Source: JBFISM01 sp041608535 (lineage in GTDB: Bacteria; Actinomycetota; Acidimicrobiia; Spongiisociales; UBA5794). Taken from it: DNA of 35,645 bases. The position numbers and the translations under genes were made by a program. Of this stretch, positions 6,224 through 14,066 are shown in pieces. Location: NCBI GenBank assembly GCA_041608535.1, contig JBFISM010000019.1, forward strand, positions 1-35,645. Direction: 5' to 3'. The stretch's first letter is position 1. Each line of letters starts with the position of its first letter. Under the pieces are notes generated by a model. That model did no database searches. It worked only from the letters and a program-made list of their open reading frames with translations, and was not told the origin of the DNA.

Positions 6224-7452
6224 GCCGACTCCTCTTCCGGGCCCTTTGGCGGTGCGAATCCGTCGTGGAGCGACCGCACTGCGTCCGCCACGTCACTCCC
6301 ACGAACCACACAGGATATCCGGATGGGTGAGGTAGAGATCATCTCGATGTTGATCTCGTGGTCGGCCAGGATGCGAAACATCCTCCCTGCGATACCGAGC
6401 TCGGATTTCATGCCGGCGCCCACCAACGACACCTTGGCGATGTCCTCGTCGATCTCGACAGTGCGGCCGCCGATCCGGCCGGCGATCTCGTTGGCCACCT
6501 GATGCGCCGTCACCACCTGTTCTTTGCGCACGGTGAACGAGATGTCGGTTGATCCGTCCTCCGAGACGTTCTGCACGATCATGTCCACGTTGACGCCCTG
6601 GTCGGCGAGCGGTTCGAACAGGGCTGCGGCGATCCCGGGCTGGTCGGGGACGCCGCGTACGGTGATTTTCGCTTCCGAAGTGTCGTGCGCCACGCCGCGG
6701 ACGATGGCCTCTTCCATGGTTGTCTCCTTCACCCAGGTGCCGACTCCATCGTGAAATGACGAACGCACGTGAATGGGTATGTCGTACCTGCGGCCGAACT
6801 CAACCGAGCGTGCCATGAGGACCCCGGCTCCAGCCCCGGCCAGCTCCAACATCTCCTCATAGGAGACGTCGTCGAGCTTGGTTGCGGTGGGGACGATCCG
6901 CGGGTCGGCCGTGAACACACCGTCGACATCGGTGTAGATCTCGCAGACGTCGGCGGACAGCGTCGCCGCCAGGGCAACGGCGGTGGCATCGGAGCCACCT
7001 CGGCCCAGCGTGGTGATCTCTCGTGAGTCGGGATTCACCCCCTGGAAACCGGCGACGATCACCACCCTCCCTTGCTCCAAGCCATCGCGGACCCGGTCGC
7101 CGCGAATGTCGATGATCTCGGCCTGACCGTGCACCGACGTCGTGAGAATGCCGGCTTGAGAACCCGTCAGACTCATCGCGGGAACGCCGAGGTCTTCGAT
7201 CGCCATGGCCAGCAACGCCATGGAGATGCGTTCCCCAGCGGTGAGCAACATGTCCATCTCGCGGGGGTGGTGGGCCGCGCTCACCTGGCGCGCCAGCGAG
7301 ATCAACTCGTCGGTGGTCTTCCCCATCGCCGACACGACGACCACCACTTGATTGCCGTCGGCGTGCGTGGCGACGATTCGTTTGGCGACATTGCGAATCC
7401 GTTCAGCGCTGCTCACCGACGTGCCGCCGTATTTCTGAACTACGACCGTCAC
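6220..7452 (-). CDS. lysC: Aspartate kinase (alpha subunit; beta subunit from internal start)
   Basis: Phosphorylates aspartate in the first committed step of the aspartate pathway. The 410-aa protein starts at GTG 7452 (VTVVVQKYGGTS), carrying the K-Y/F-G-G-T-S kinase signature. It has the amino-acid kinase domain to about residue 240, with GFQG, TTLGRGGSD and the EIYTDVDGV segment, then two ACT domains for feedback control. An internal ATG at 6717 with its own strong ribosome site would yield a separate beta subunit (165 aa, both ACT domains), as known for Corynebacterium and Bacillus LysC. A TACACT box 10 nt before the GTG suggests a leaderless transcript. It overlaps asd by four bases. 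It is divergent from the cyclophilin gene, with 87 bp between. Confidence 0.96.
   Translation of the reverse strand: MTVVVQKYGGTSVSSAERIRNVAKRIVATHADGNQVVVVVSAMGKTTDELISLARQVSAAHHPREMDMLLTAGERISMALLAMAIEDLGVPAMSLTGSQAGILTTSVHGQAEIIDIRGDRVRDGLEQGRVVIVAGFQGVNPDSREITTLGRGGSDATAVALAATLSADVCEIYTDVDGVFTADPRIVPTATKLDDVSYEEMLELAGAGAGVLMARSVEFGRRYDIPIHVRSSFHDGVGTWVKETTMEEAIVRGVAHDTSEAKITVRGVPDQPGIAAALFEPLADQGVNVDMIVQNVSEDGSTDISFTVRKEQVVTAHQVANEIAGRIGGRTVEIDEDIAKVSLVGAGMKSELGIAGRMFRILADHEINIEMISTSPIRISCVVRGSDVADAVRSLHDGFAPPKGPEEESA
6715..6728 (-). promoter_or_regulatory. Internal ribosome binding site and start of the LysC beta subunit
   Basis: On the minus strand AAGGAGA is followed by CAACC and ATG (6717-6715), in frame inside lysC at MEEAIVRGVA. 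This is the place where actinobacterial aspartate kinases begin their regulatory beta chain. The Shine-Dalgarno is stronger than at the alpha-chain start. Confidence 0.75.
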
Positions 7453-7462
7453 GGTGCGAGCG

Positions 7463-7468
7463 AGTGTA
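7463..7468 (-). promoter_or_regulatory. Putative -10 box of lysC-asd
   Basis: TACACT on the minus strand, 10 nt before the lysC GTG. It leaves room for a leader of only a few bases. Confidence 0.5.
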
Positions 7469-7523
7469 CAGGTGGTGCCCGTCCGGCCAGCGCCACCTCT
7501 TTCCGCAACGAAAGCAACCTCGA

Positions 7524-7529
7524 TAGCAT
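7524..7529 (+). promoter_or_regulatory. Putative -10 box of the cyclophilin gene
   Basis: TAGCAT lies 10 nt before the ATG at 7540, in the short region shared with divergent lysC. Confidence 0.4.
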
Positions 7530-7539
7530 CGCCGCTGCT

Positions 7540-8334
7540 ATGCACACCGAGATTCGACAGCCGTGGCTCATCTTCGGGGGCGCCCTGCTCATCGCCGCGC
7601 TCACCGCATGTGGAGGCAGCTCCGATGAGGACGTGGCGCCCGCCGACGAGTTCGCCACGGCACCACCAACGACGACCGCAGCGGCACCGCCAACGACACT
7701 TCCCACCCTCGAGGCGACGAGCACCACTTCCCAGGCCGGACCCCCGTCCGACACCGATGGATTCCGCAACCAGCCAGTGGCCTGTGGCGGCGAGCTGCCA
7801 CCGCCACCGGCGACGCTCGATTTTGCGGCACCGGACGATCTGGGCATCGACAGCACAGCTCGCCCCCGGGCCACGATCCGCACATCCTGCGGCGACATCG
7901 TGGTCGAGCTCGATCCCTCGATCGCCCCGGCCACAGTCAACTCGTTCGCGTTTCTCGCCGAGGCCGGATACTTCGACGGCACCGCTACCCACCGGGTCGT
8001 CCCGGGGTTCGTGATCCAGGCCGGGGACCCGACGGCGACCGGCATCGGCCGGCCCGGTTATCTCCTCCCGGATGAGTACCCGGACGAGGGCTTCGTCTAC
8101 GAACGTGGTGTGGTTGCGATGGCCAACGCGGGCCCGGGCACTTCCGGCTCACAGTTCTTCCTGATGCTCGACACCGCACAGCTCCCGCCGATGTTCTCGG
8201 TCTTCGGCAGGGTCGTTGCGGGATTCGACGTCATGGATACGATCGCCTCCGTCCCGCTCGGGGTCTCCGCACAGGGCGAACAGAGTGTGCCGCTCGAGTC
8301 TGTCTTCATCGAAACGGTGACCGTGGAGCGCTGA
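7540..8334 (+). CDS. Lipoprotein peptidyl-prolyl cis-trans isomerase, cyclophilin type
   Basis: A 264-aa protein predicted to be exported and lipid-anchored. It has a hydrophobic leader with lipobox LTAC (Cys24), then a Thr/Ala/Pro-rich linker (about 30-75) that probably spans the envelope. A cyclophilin domain runs from about 105 to the end. Catalytic-fold landmarks are THRVVPGFVIQAGDP, with the conserved Arg, GPGTSGSQFFL and MFSVFGRVVAGFDVMD. It would speed proline isomerisation during folding of exported proteins. The ATG at 7540 is preferred because the signal peptide starts there. The next gene, encoding a 63-aa membrane protein, starts 27 bp downstream. Confidence 0.93.
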   Translation: MHTEIRQPWLIFGGALLIAALTACGGSSDEDVAPADEFATAPPTTTAAAPPTTLPTLEATSTTSQAGPPSDTDGFRNQPVACGGELPPPPATLDFAAPDDLGIDSTARPRATIRTSCGDIVVELDPSIAPATVNSFAFLAEAGYFDGTATHRVVPGFVIQAGDPTATGIGRPGYLLPDEYPDEGFVYERGVVAMANAGPGTSGSQFFLMLDTAQLPPMFSVFGRVVAGFDVMDTIASVPLGVSAQGEQSVPLESVFIETVTVER

Positions 8335-8347
8335 GGACCCCGATTTC

Positions 8348-8353
8348 TATACT
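8348..8353 (+). promoter_or_regulatory. Strong -10 box of the 63-aa membrane protein gene
   Basis: TATACT, one base from the sigma70 consensus, ends 8 nt before the ATG at 8362, and there is no Shine-Dalgarno. This is the clearest leaderless start in the window. Confidence 0.6.
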
Positions 8354-8361
8354 GCACGCCC

Positions 8362-8553
8362 ATGGCGACGGACAAGCGAGCGCGGCAGCGGGCCAATCGC
8401 GAAGTGAAGAAGGCTGCCGAAGCAGCTGCCGCCCGCAAGGCGAATCTGATCAGCCGCACGAAGAAGGCCGCACTGTGGATCGGACTGATGATCGTCGTGT
8501 TCGTGATCGCCAATCTCGTGTTCGCCGGCAGCGCGGCCGCCGCCATCGGGTGA
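8362..8553 (+). CDS. Small single-pass membrane protein, function unknown
   Basis: A 63-aa protein. Residues 1-33 are strongly basic and helical (MATDKRARQRANREVKKA and onward, rich in K, R and A). One membrane segment follows at about 38-55, then a short Ala-rich outer tail. The orientation should be N-in by the positive-inside rule. The basic helix-plus-anchor layout resembles the N-terminal anchor of some actinobacterial membrane cyclophilins, and it follows a cyclophilin gene, but no catalytic domain is attached. Whether it is a partner, a relic or independent is unclear. A TATACT promoter box at 8348 and typical codon use support real expression. Confidence 0.7.
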   Translation: MATDKRARQRANREVKKAAEAAAARKANLISRTKKAALWIGLMIVVFVIANLVFAGSAAAAIG

Positions 8554-8592
8554 TCCGGCTCCGGCCCACAGCCAACGACGGCGAGACGTGAC

Positions 8593-9435
8593 GTGGCGGT
8601 GGATCTTCATCTGCATTCCGTCGCATCCGACGGAACCGAGGCTCCGGCTGCCGTCGTGGCGCGGGCTGTTCGAGCCGGGCTGACCGCAATCGCCCTCACC
8701 GACCACGACACTCTCGACGGCATACCCGCAGCCATGGACGCCGCGTCTTCTCTCGGCATCCGCCTCATCTCGGGCACAGAGCTGTCTGTGGAGTGGCCGA
8801 CCGGCACCATGCATCTGCTCGTCTACCACCTGGCGCCGGAACCCGGCCCGCTTCAGGACCGCCTCGGAGGGCTGCGGGACGGCCGCCACGTCCGCAACCG
8901 CCGGATTCTCCAGGCGCTCAGCGCGGCGGGTATCGACATCCCGTACGAGGAGGTCGTGGCCGAGGCGCTTGGTGGCGCGGTCGGTCGGCCTCACATCGCC
9001 GCTCGGCTCGTCGCTCGCGGGCACGTCGCCGAGATTGCCGAGGCGTTCGATCGTTACCTGGCGCGGGGACGACCCGCCTACGTCGACCGCATCCGGCTAG
9101 ATGCTTTCGAGGCCGTCGAGCTGGCGAGGGAGTCTGGTGCGCTTCCCGTCGTGGCGCATCCCCACACTCTCGGCGTCAGTCGCACCGAGTACGCAACGGC
9201 GTTCACCCGGCTTGCTGAGCACGGACTCGTGGGGATCGAGGCGTGGTATTCGGAGTACGAGCCCGACGTCCGCAGGCACCTGGCACACCTCGCCGATCGG
9301 CTCGGGCTGGTCGCCACCGGCGGCTCGGATTACCACGGTCGATACAAACCGGGGATCGAGATCGGCCGCGGCCGTGGTGATCTCGACGTGCCAGACTCTG
9401 CCGCCGCCGACCTCGACGCAGCCTTGGGCGTCTAG
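8593..9435 (+). CDS. PHP-domain phosphoesterase (3',5'-nucleoside bisphosphate phosphatase / RNase AM type)
   Basis: A 280-aa metal-dependent PHP hydrolase. Metal-ligand motifs in order: DLHLHSVASDGT (His6, His8, Asp13), ALTDHDT, GTELSVEW, GRPHIA, VVAHPHTLG and GSDYHGRYKP. The length and the central inserted helical lobe fit the YciV/TrpH family. Characterised members release phosphate from pAp-like nucleotides or trim RNA 5' ends. The exact substrate cannot be told from sequence. Start GTG at 8593. Its stop codon overlaps the convergent AccE-like gene by a few bases. Confidence 0.88.
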   Translation: MAVDLHLHSVASDGTEAPAAVVARAVRAGLTAIALTDHDTLDGIPAAMDAASSLGIRLISGTELSVEWPTGTMHLLVYHLAPEPGPLQDRLGGLRDGRHVRNRRILQALSAAGIDIPYEEVVAEALGGAVGRPHIAARLVARGHVAEIAEAFDRYLARGRPAYVDRIRLDAFEAVELARESGALPVVAHPHTLGVSRTEYATAFTRLAEHGLVGIEAWYSEYEPDVRRHLAHLADRLGLVATGGSDYHGRYKPGIEIGRGRGDLDVPDSAAADLDAALGV

Positions 9436-9662
9436 CCGGGCGCTGCCGGCGGTGCCGGAGCCTCGCCGTCGGCGTGCGGTGCGGGATGGACGACGGGACG
9501 TTCCCGAAACTGGCCCGCCTGCGCCCACGCCGAACGACCCACCTGGCGTGTGGTACCGGTGTCTCGGGCGAGTTCCTGCCTGATCACCTCGTCGACCACT
9601 GCCGCGATCGCCGCTGCGATCTCCGGATCCGCCCCTCCGGTGATCTCGATTGCATCGGTCAT
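9432..9662 (-). CDS. Probable acyl-CoA carboxylase epsilon-type small subunit
   Basis: A 76-aa protein: MTDAIEITGGADPEIAAAIA, a helical middle, then GRSAWAQAGQFRERPVV and a Pro/Ala-rich tail. This matches the loose pattern of actinobacterial AccE/PccE epsilon subunits: a short beta strand plus G, a helix beginning near the E-x-A-A-A/I motif, and R-S-A-W near the C-terminus. Those subunits stabilise propionyl- or acetyl-CoA carboxylase complexes. The start codon overlaps the stop of the methylmalonyl-CoA epimerase gene (ATGA), so the two are coupled. That fits a propionyl-CoA to methylmalonyl-CoA pathway. The carboxylase alpha and beta genes are not in the window. Assignment rests on a short, variable family, so confidence is moderate. 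Confidence 0.6.
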   Translation of the reverse strand: MTDAIEITGGADPEIAAAIAAVVDEVIRQELARDTGTTRQVGRSAWAQAGQFRERPVVHPAPHADGEAPAPPAAPG

Positions 9663-10066
9663 TCGGGATGCTCCACCAGCTCGATGAGGGTTCCGGCGAG
9701 GTCCTTGGGATGGACGAAGGCAATGCGTGTGCCGCGAGCGCTGGGTTTCGGTTCGTGATCTATCAACCTCGCTCCGGTTGCCCGCAGATGGTCCAGTGCC
9801 GCCTCGATGTCGGCGACGGCGAACGCGACGTGGTGCAGGCCCTCCCCATGCGAAGCGAGAAACCGGCCGACCGGCGTCTCCGGCTGCAAGGGTTCGAGCA
9901 GCTGGATGAAAGATCCGCCCACGGGCAGCATCGCTTCTTGCACGCCTTGCTGCTCGACGACGTGGCGATACATCGGTTCCACGCCGTACCGGCCGCCAAA
10001 GCGTGCGATGGCATCTTCGAGATCGTGCACGGCGATCCCGACGTGGTCGAGGTTGTACGGAAGCAC
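9659..10066 (-). CDS. mce: Methylmalonyl-CoA epimerase
   Basis: Interconverts the R and S forms of methylmalonyl-CoA between propionyl-CoA carboxylase and the mutase. The 135-aa VOC-fold protein has two beta-alpha-beta-beta-beta modules. Metal ligands are visible as His in LDHVGIAV, His in LHHVAFAV and Glu in LIELVEHPE. ARLIDHEPKPSARGTRIAFV is typical of the family. GTG at 10066 is the only sensible start at the domain edge. No Shine-Dalgarno is present, but a CATACT box lies 6 nt upstream, so the message may be leaderless. It is divergent from the thiolase gene and coupled to the AccE-like gene. Confidence 0.92.
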   Translation of the reverse strand: MLPYNLDHVGIAVHDLEDAIARFGGRYGVEPMYRHVVEQQGVQEAMLPVGGSFIQLLEPLQPETPVGRFLASHGEGLHHVAFAVADIEAALDHLRATGARLIDHEPKPSARGTRIAFVHPKDLAGTLIELVEHPE

Positions 10067-10150
10067 GGAGCGAGTATGGCACGGCACGAAGGTCCACCCC
10101 GAGCGGCCCGATACACTTGCCTCGTTGTCGCCATACAAAGGTGAGTCGTC

Positions 10151-11335
10151 ATGCCACAGACCGTCATCTGCTCCATCGCCCGCACTCCGATCGGCAGGTT
10201 CGCCGGAGCGCTGTCGACGCTGTCTGCGGTTGAGCTCGGTGCGTATGCGATGGACGGGGCTCTCCAGCGAGCCGGCTTGGAGCCGGAGCAGATCCAGGAA
10301 GTCATCTTCGGGCATGTGATCCGGGGTGGCACCGGGCAGATCACCGCCCGCCAGGCCGCAGCAGCGGCAGGCATACCGATGACGGTGCCGGCAATGAACA
10401 TCGACAAGGTGTGCTTGTCCGGCATGGCGGCCGTTGCGGAGGCCGACCGGCGGGTACGGCTCGGTGAAGCTCAATTCCTCATGGCCGGCGGCATGGAGTC
10501 CATGTCGAACGCTCCGTATGTCCTCCCCCAGGCACGCCAGGGTCTCCGTATGGGAGATGCGGTGCTCATCGACTCCATGATTCATGACGGGCTGTTCTGC
10601 TCGTTTGACAAGTGTTCGATGGGCGAGCGTGCCGACGCCAAGAATGCGGAGCTCGGCATCGAGCGATCGGCGCAGGATGAGTGGGCGGCGGCGAGCCATC
10701 AGCGCGCCGAGGCCGCTCGAGAATCGGGCGTGCTGGGTGAAGAGATCGTTCCAGTCACCGTGCCGCAGCGAAAAGGCGATCCCGTGATCGTGACCGCGGA
10801 CGAGGGGATCCGCTCGGGGACCACGACAGCATCGCTTGGTGCGCTCCGTGGCGCTTTCACGGCTGATGGCACGACCACGGCGGGCAACGCATCACAGATA
10901 TCCGATGGCGCTGCAGCTGTCGTGGTTGCCGACCGGTCTGCCGCTGAAGCCTCCGGGCTCCCGGTGCTCGCCGAGATCCTCGCCTACGGGCAGATCGCCG
11001 GGCCCGACGCCACCCTCCACGAGCGGCCGGCGCAGGCGATACGCATGGCACTGAAGGGTTCCGAACTCGGCGTCGAGGACCTCGATCTCGTCGAGATCAA
11101 CGAGGCCTTTGCCTCGGTCGCCTTGTGGTCTGCGGACATGCTGGGGATTCCCCACGACAAGGTCAACGTGCATGGTGGCGGGGTTGCTCTCGGACATCCC
11201 CTCGGCGCCACCGGGGCACGGATCGTCGTGACCCTCGTCAACGCGCTCCGGCACCGAGGTGGAGGCATCGGTGCGGCTGCGTTGTGCGGTGGTGGCGGAC
11301 AGGGCGACGCTCTGGTGATCCAAGTGGCAAACTGA
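10151..11335 (+). CDS. Acetyl-CoA acetyltransferase (thiolase II family)
   Basis: A 394-aa thiolase. The nucleophilic Cys88 is in DKVCLSGM. ALGHPLGATGAR carries the His of the active site, and the second catalytic Cys is in AALCGGGGQG near the C-terminus. NEAFASVALWSADM is the usual NEAF loop. Biosynthetic thiolases condense two acetyl-CoA to acetoacetyl-CoA; degradative members run the reverse with longer chains. The sequence alone does not fix the direction. Start ATG at 10151 with AAAGGTGA upstream. glpX begins 5 nt after the stop, so the two are co-transcribed. Confidence 0.93.
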   Translation: MPQTVICSIARTPIGRFAGALSTLSAVELGAYAMDGALQRAGLEPEQIQEVIFGHVIRGGTGQITARQAAAAAGIPMTVPAMNIDKVCLSGMAAVAEADRRVRLGEAQFLMAGGMESMSNAPYVLPQARQGLRMGDAVLIDSMIHDGLFCSFDKCSMGERADAKNAELGIERSAQDEWAAASHQRAEAARESGVLGEEIVPVTVPQRKGDPVIVTADEGIRSGTTTASLGALRGAFTADGTTTAGNASQISDGAAAVVVADRSAAEASGLPVLAEILAYGQIAGPDATLHERPAQAIRMALKGSELGVEDLDLVEINEAFASVALWSADMLGIPHDKVNVHGGGVALGHPLGATGARIVVTLVNALRHRGGGIGAAALCGGGGQGDALVIQVAN

Positions 11336-11339
11336 CCCG

Positions 11340-12326
11340 ATGACTGCGCCTCCTGATCGCAACCTCGCCCTCGAGCTCGTTCGCGTCACGGAGATGGCCG
11401 CGATCGCCGCCGCCCGCTGGCAAGGGCGCGGCAGCAAGCACGATGTAGATCAAGCGGCGGTCGATGCGATGCGAGGCATGTTGTCGACCGTGGACATGGA
11501 TGGCGTGGTGGTCATTGGTGAGGGCGAGAAGGATGAAGCGCCGATGCTCTACAACGGGGAGAGCGTTGGCAACGGCAGCGCCCCTGCCGTCGACGTGGCG
11601 GTGGATCCGGTCGACGGCACCCGGTTGACGGCGCAGGGCCAGCCTGGGGCGCTGGCGGTCCTGGCAGTCGCCGAACGGGGGTCGATGTATGCCCCGGGGC
11701 AGCTGGTGTACATGGACAAGATCGCTGTCGGACCCGAGGCGGCCGGTTTGGTCGACATCGAGGCTCCCGTGGCCCACAACCTGCTCCGTGTCTCGAAAGC
11801 CCTCGGCAAGACCGTGTCCGATCTCACTGCCGTCATCCTCGATCGGCCCCGCAATGCCGACTACATGCGTCAAGTCCGCATGGCCGGGGCGCGCATCTCG
11901 CTCATCGGCGACGGCGACATCTCCGGGGCGATCTCCACCGCCAAGGAAGACAGCGGAATCGACATTCTGTTCGGCATCGGTGGGTCACCGGAGGCCGTCA
12001 CCGCGGCGTGCGCTCTCGCAGCCTTGCGGGGCGAGATCCAGTGCAAACTCTGGCCCCGCGATGACTCCGAGCGCGAATACGCCAGGGCCACGGGCCTGGA
12101 TCTGGGTCAGGTCCTCACCACTCGCGATCTCGTCAACTCGGATCACACCTTCTTCGCCGCCACCGGGGTCACCCGAGGAACGCTGCTCAACGGGGTGTCG
12201 TTCACCGGCGAGGCAGTGGAGACCCACTCGGTCGTGATGCGATCCGAGAGCGGAACGGTGCGGTTCGTGGAGTCGATCCATCGAGTCGATCGTTTGCGCC
12301 GAACGGACATGCCGGGGTTCAAGTAA
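11340..12326 (+). CDS. glpX: Fructose-1,6-bisphosphatase class II
   Basis: Hydrolyses fructose-1,6-bisphosphate to fructose-6-phosphate in gluconeogenesis. The 328-aa length is normal for GlpX. Signatures: GEGEKDEAPML (metal and substrate loop), VDVAVDPVDGTRL (Li+-sensitive phosphatase motif), LDRPRN and GIGGSPEAV. It lies 4 bp after the thiolase gene and shares its transcript. The 3' end overlaps the convergent QTMAN-like gene by 8 bp. Confidence 0.96.
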   Translation: MTAPPDRNLALELVRVTEMAAIAAARWQGRGSKHDVDQAAVDAMRGMLSTVDMDGVVVIGEGEKDEAPMLYNGESVGNGSAPAVDVAVDPVDGTRLTAQGQPGALAVLAVAERGSMYAPGQLVYMDKIAVGPEAAGLVDIEAPVAHNLLRVSKALGKTVSDLTAVILDRPRNADYMRQVRMAGARISLIGDGDISGAISTAKEDSGIDILFGIGGSPEAVTAACALAALRGEIQCKLWPRDDSEREYARATGLDLGQVLTTRDLVNSDHTFFAATGVTRGTLLNGVSFTGEAVETHSVVMRSESGTVRFVESIHRVDRLRRTDMPGFK

Positions 12327-13461
12327 CCGAAAACCGGGGGTTGCGCTGGGACGCCACCGACCCGAGTACGCGATCCAGCTGCGGCGCCACCACCGGCCAC
12401 CCACAGGCTTCCATGGTTGGGCGCAGAGCCGAGACGATGGCTCGCCGTTCGTGCTCATGATCGAGGGCCCAGTCGACCGCCGCCGCCAGCTTCCCGCCCC
12501 GATAGAGACAGCGATCGTGGAACTGCGACGGAATCCGCTCCGGATAGACGACCCGATCGGGCAACACCGGGAATGCACCGCAGTAGACCGCCTCGGTGAC
12601 CGCGATACCGAAGAACTCCTGGCGAGCGGTGGACACGACGATGTCGGATGACCACAGCAACGGTGGATAGTCCACGTCACCCACGTAGCCGTCGCACACG
12701 AGGCGATCTTTCAGCGCTCGCCGCAACGGATCGAACACGTTCCCGCTGTCGACGAACCGCTCGCCGGCGAGAGCCACGGTGAAATCCTGCCGCAGTTCGT
12801 TCAGCTCGAGCATGGCTGCGACGAACCGTTGCGGCGCCTTGTCGGTGTCGACGCGATGGTTCCAGAGGATCTGTGCCACGCCACGCTTGCCGGCTGCAGC
12901 GGCCGGTGGCGAGCCGCTCCGTCTGTCGGCGAGGCGGGCGAGGTCGACGCCCACGGCAACGACCACGGAGCTCCGCTCGACCTCATCCAGCCAGGACGTG
13001 TGGTGATGATCGGGGAAGGTGCTCAGCCAGGTGCGGGCGGCGGTGAACCACAGCGAGCGGTGGAACTCCGAGTTGAAGACGACCAAGTCGGCGGCAGTCA
13101 TCGACGACCAATTGATGGCAGCGAAGCTGTAGTCGCCGGGTTGGGAGCGATCGAGATAGGTGAGCTGGTTCTCGTGCATGTAGAGCACCACCGGTACGCC
13201 CCCGAGCTCGGTGCGGAGGACAGCGAGGAACGCGGGGAGGTTCACCATGCTCGTGGCGAGCAGCACATCGGGAGCCCCGCGAGCAGCAACGGATGCTCGT
13301 ACCTCCTCCGCAAGGGGGAGATGTGCGCCGATCATCCGCCAGCGCCAGAACTGCCCGTCCAGGGTGACCAGTTCGACATCGTGCTCGGAGTGGTCGCGGT
13401 ACCCCTCGGCCCACGCGCGGTGTGAGCCCGTGAAATAGGGCTCCGCCAGGAGAACTCGCAT
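12319..13461 (-). CDS. QTMAN-family glycosyltransferase (DUF3524; tRNA-queuosine mannosyltransferase-like)
   Basis: A 380-aa protein that opens with MRVLLAEPYFTGSHRAWAEG, followed by an S-x-H-D-V-x-L-x-T-L and WRWRM segment. This is the hallmark of the DUF3524 N-domain of GTDC1/QTMAN. A GT-B type C-domain follows, with LWNHRVDTDKAP and the nucleotide-sugar site STARQEFFGIAVTEAVYCG. Animal QTMAN transfers mannose to queuosine in tRNA-Asp. Bacterial members exist, but their acceptor is less certain. No queuosine-synthesis gene is in this window. It is the last gene of the minus-strand dnaX-ebfC-recR run, 11 bp after recR. The C-terminal stop overlaps glpX. Confidence 0.85.
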   Translation of the reverse strand: MRVLLAEPYFTGSHRAWAEGYRDHSEHDVELVTLDGQFWRWRMIGAHLPLAEEVRASVAARGAPDVLLATSMVNLPAFLAVLRTELGGVPVVLYMHENQLTYLDRSQPGDYSFAAINWSSMTAADLVVFNSEFHRSLWFTAARTWLSTFPDHHHTSWLDEVERSSVVVAVGVDLARLADRRSGSPPAAAAGKRGVAQILWNHRVDTDKAPQRFVAAMLELNELRQDFTVALAGERFVDSGNVFDPLRRALKDRLVCDGYVGDVDYPPLLWSSDIVVSTARQEFFGIAVTEAVYCGAFPVLPDRVVYPERIPSQFHDRCLYRGGKLAAAVDWALDHEHERRAIVSALRPTMEACGWPVVAPQLDRVLGSVASQRNPRFSVT

Positions 13462-13472
13462 GAGCAGCGGAC

Positions 13473-14066
13473 TTACAGCTCGCGACGACCGGCGAGCGCT
13501 CGCCCCAGCGTGATCTCATCGGCATAGTCGAGATCGCCACCCACAGGGAGCCCGCTTGCCAGCCGGCTGACGGTGACCCCGAGCGGTTTGAGGAGGCGGG
13601 CCAGGTAGAGCGCGGTGGTATCGCCTTCCACCGTGGGGTTGGTTGCCGCAATCACCTCGGTGATCCCTTCGCTCTCTACTCGAGCCACCAGCTCCTTCAG
13701 ACGAAGCTGATCGGGGCCGATGCCCTCGATGGGAGATATGGCCCCGCCCACGACGTGATAGCGACCCCCGAACTCCTGAGTGCGCTCGAGAACGGCAATG
13801 TCCTGAGCACGCTCCACCACACAGACGAGTGTGGGATCGCGCCGGACGTCGCGGCATATGGCGCACTGCTCCTCAGCCGTCACATTGAAACAACGGATGC
13901 ACAGACGCACCTGATGACGCATTTCGATGATCGCGCTCCCCAGCCGCTCTGCGTCGGCGGCTTCCACGTGGAGAAGATGGAACGCCAACCGCTGCGCCGT
14001 CTTGCGGCCGATTCCGGGGAGACGAGCCAGCTCATCGATCACCCGCTGCACGGGCGCTTCGAACAT
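13473..14066 (-). CDS. recR: Recombination mediator protein RecR
   Basis: Acts with RecO (and RecF) to load RecA on single-stranded gaps. The 197-aa length is normal. Domain order: helix-hairpin-helix (LARLPGIGRKTAQRLAFHLL, 13-32), a zinc finger with Cys56, Cys59, Cys68 and Cys71, a Toprim domain (VCVVERAQDI onward, with the Glu and NPTVEGDTTALYL) and a Walker-like C-terminal patch. The start ATG overlaps the ebfC stop by one base (TGATG), so the two are translationally coupled. Confidence 0.97.
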   Translation of the reverse strand: MFEAPVQRVIDELARLPGIGRKTAQRLAFHLLHVEAADAERLGSAIIEMRHQVRLCIRCFNVTAEEQCAICRDVRRDPTLVCVVERAQDIAVLERTQEFGGRYHVVGGAISPIEGIGPDQLRLKELVARVESEGITEVIAATNPTVEGDTTALYLARLLKPLGVTVSRLASGLPVGGDLDYADEITLGRALAGRREL

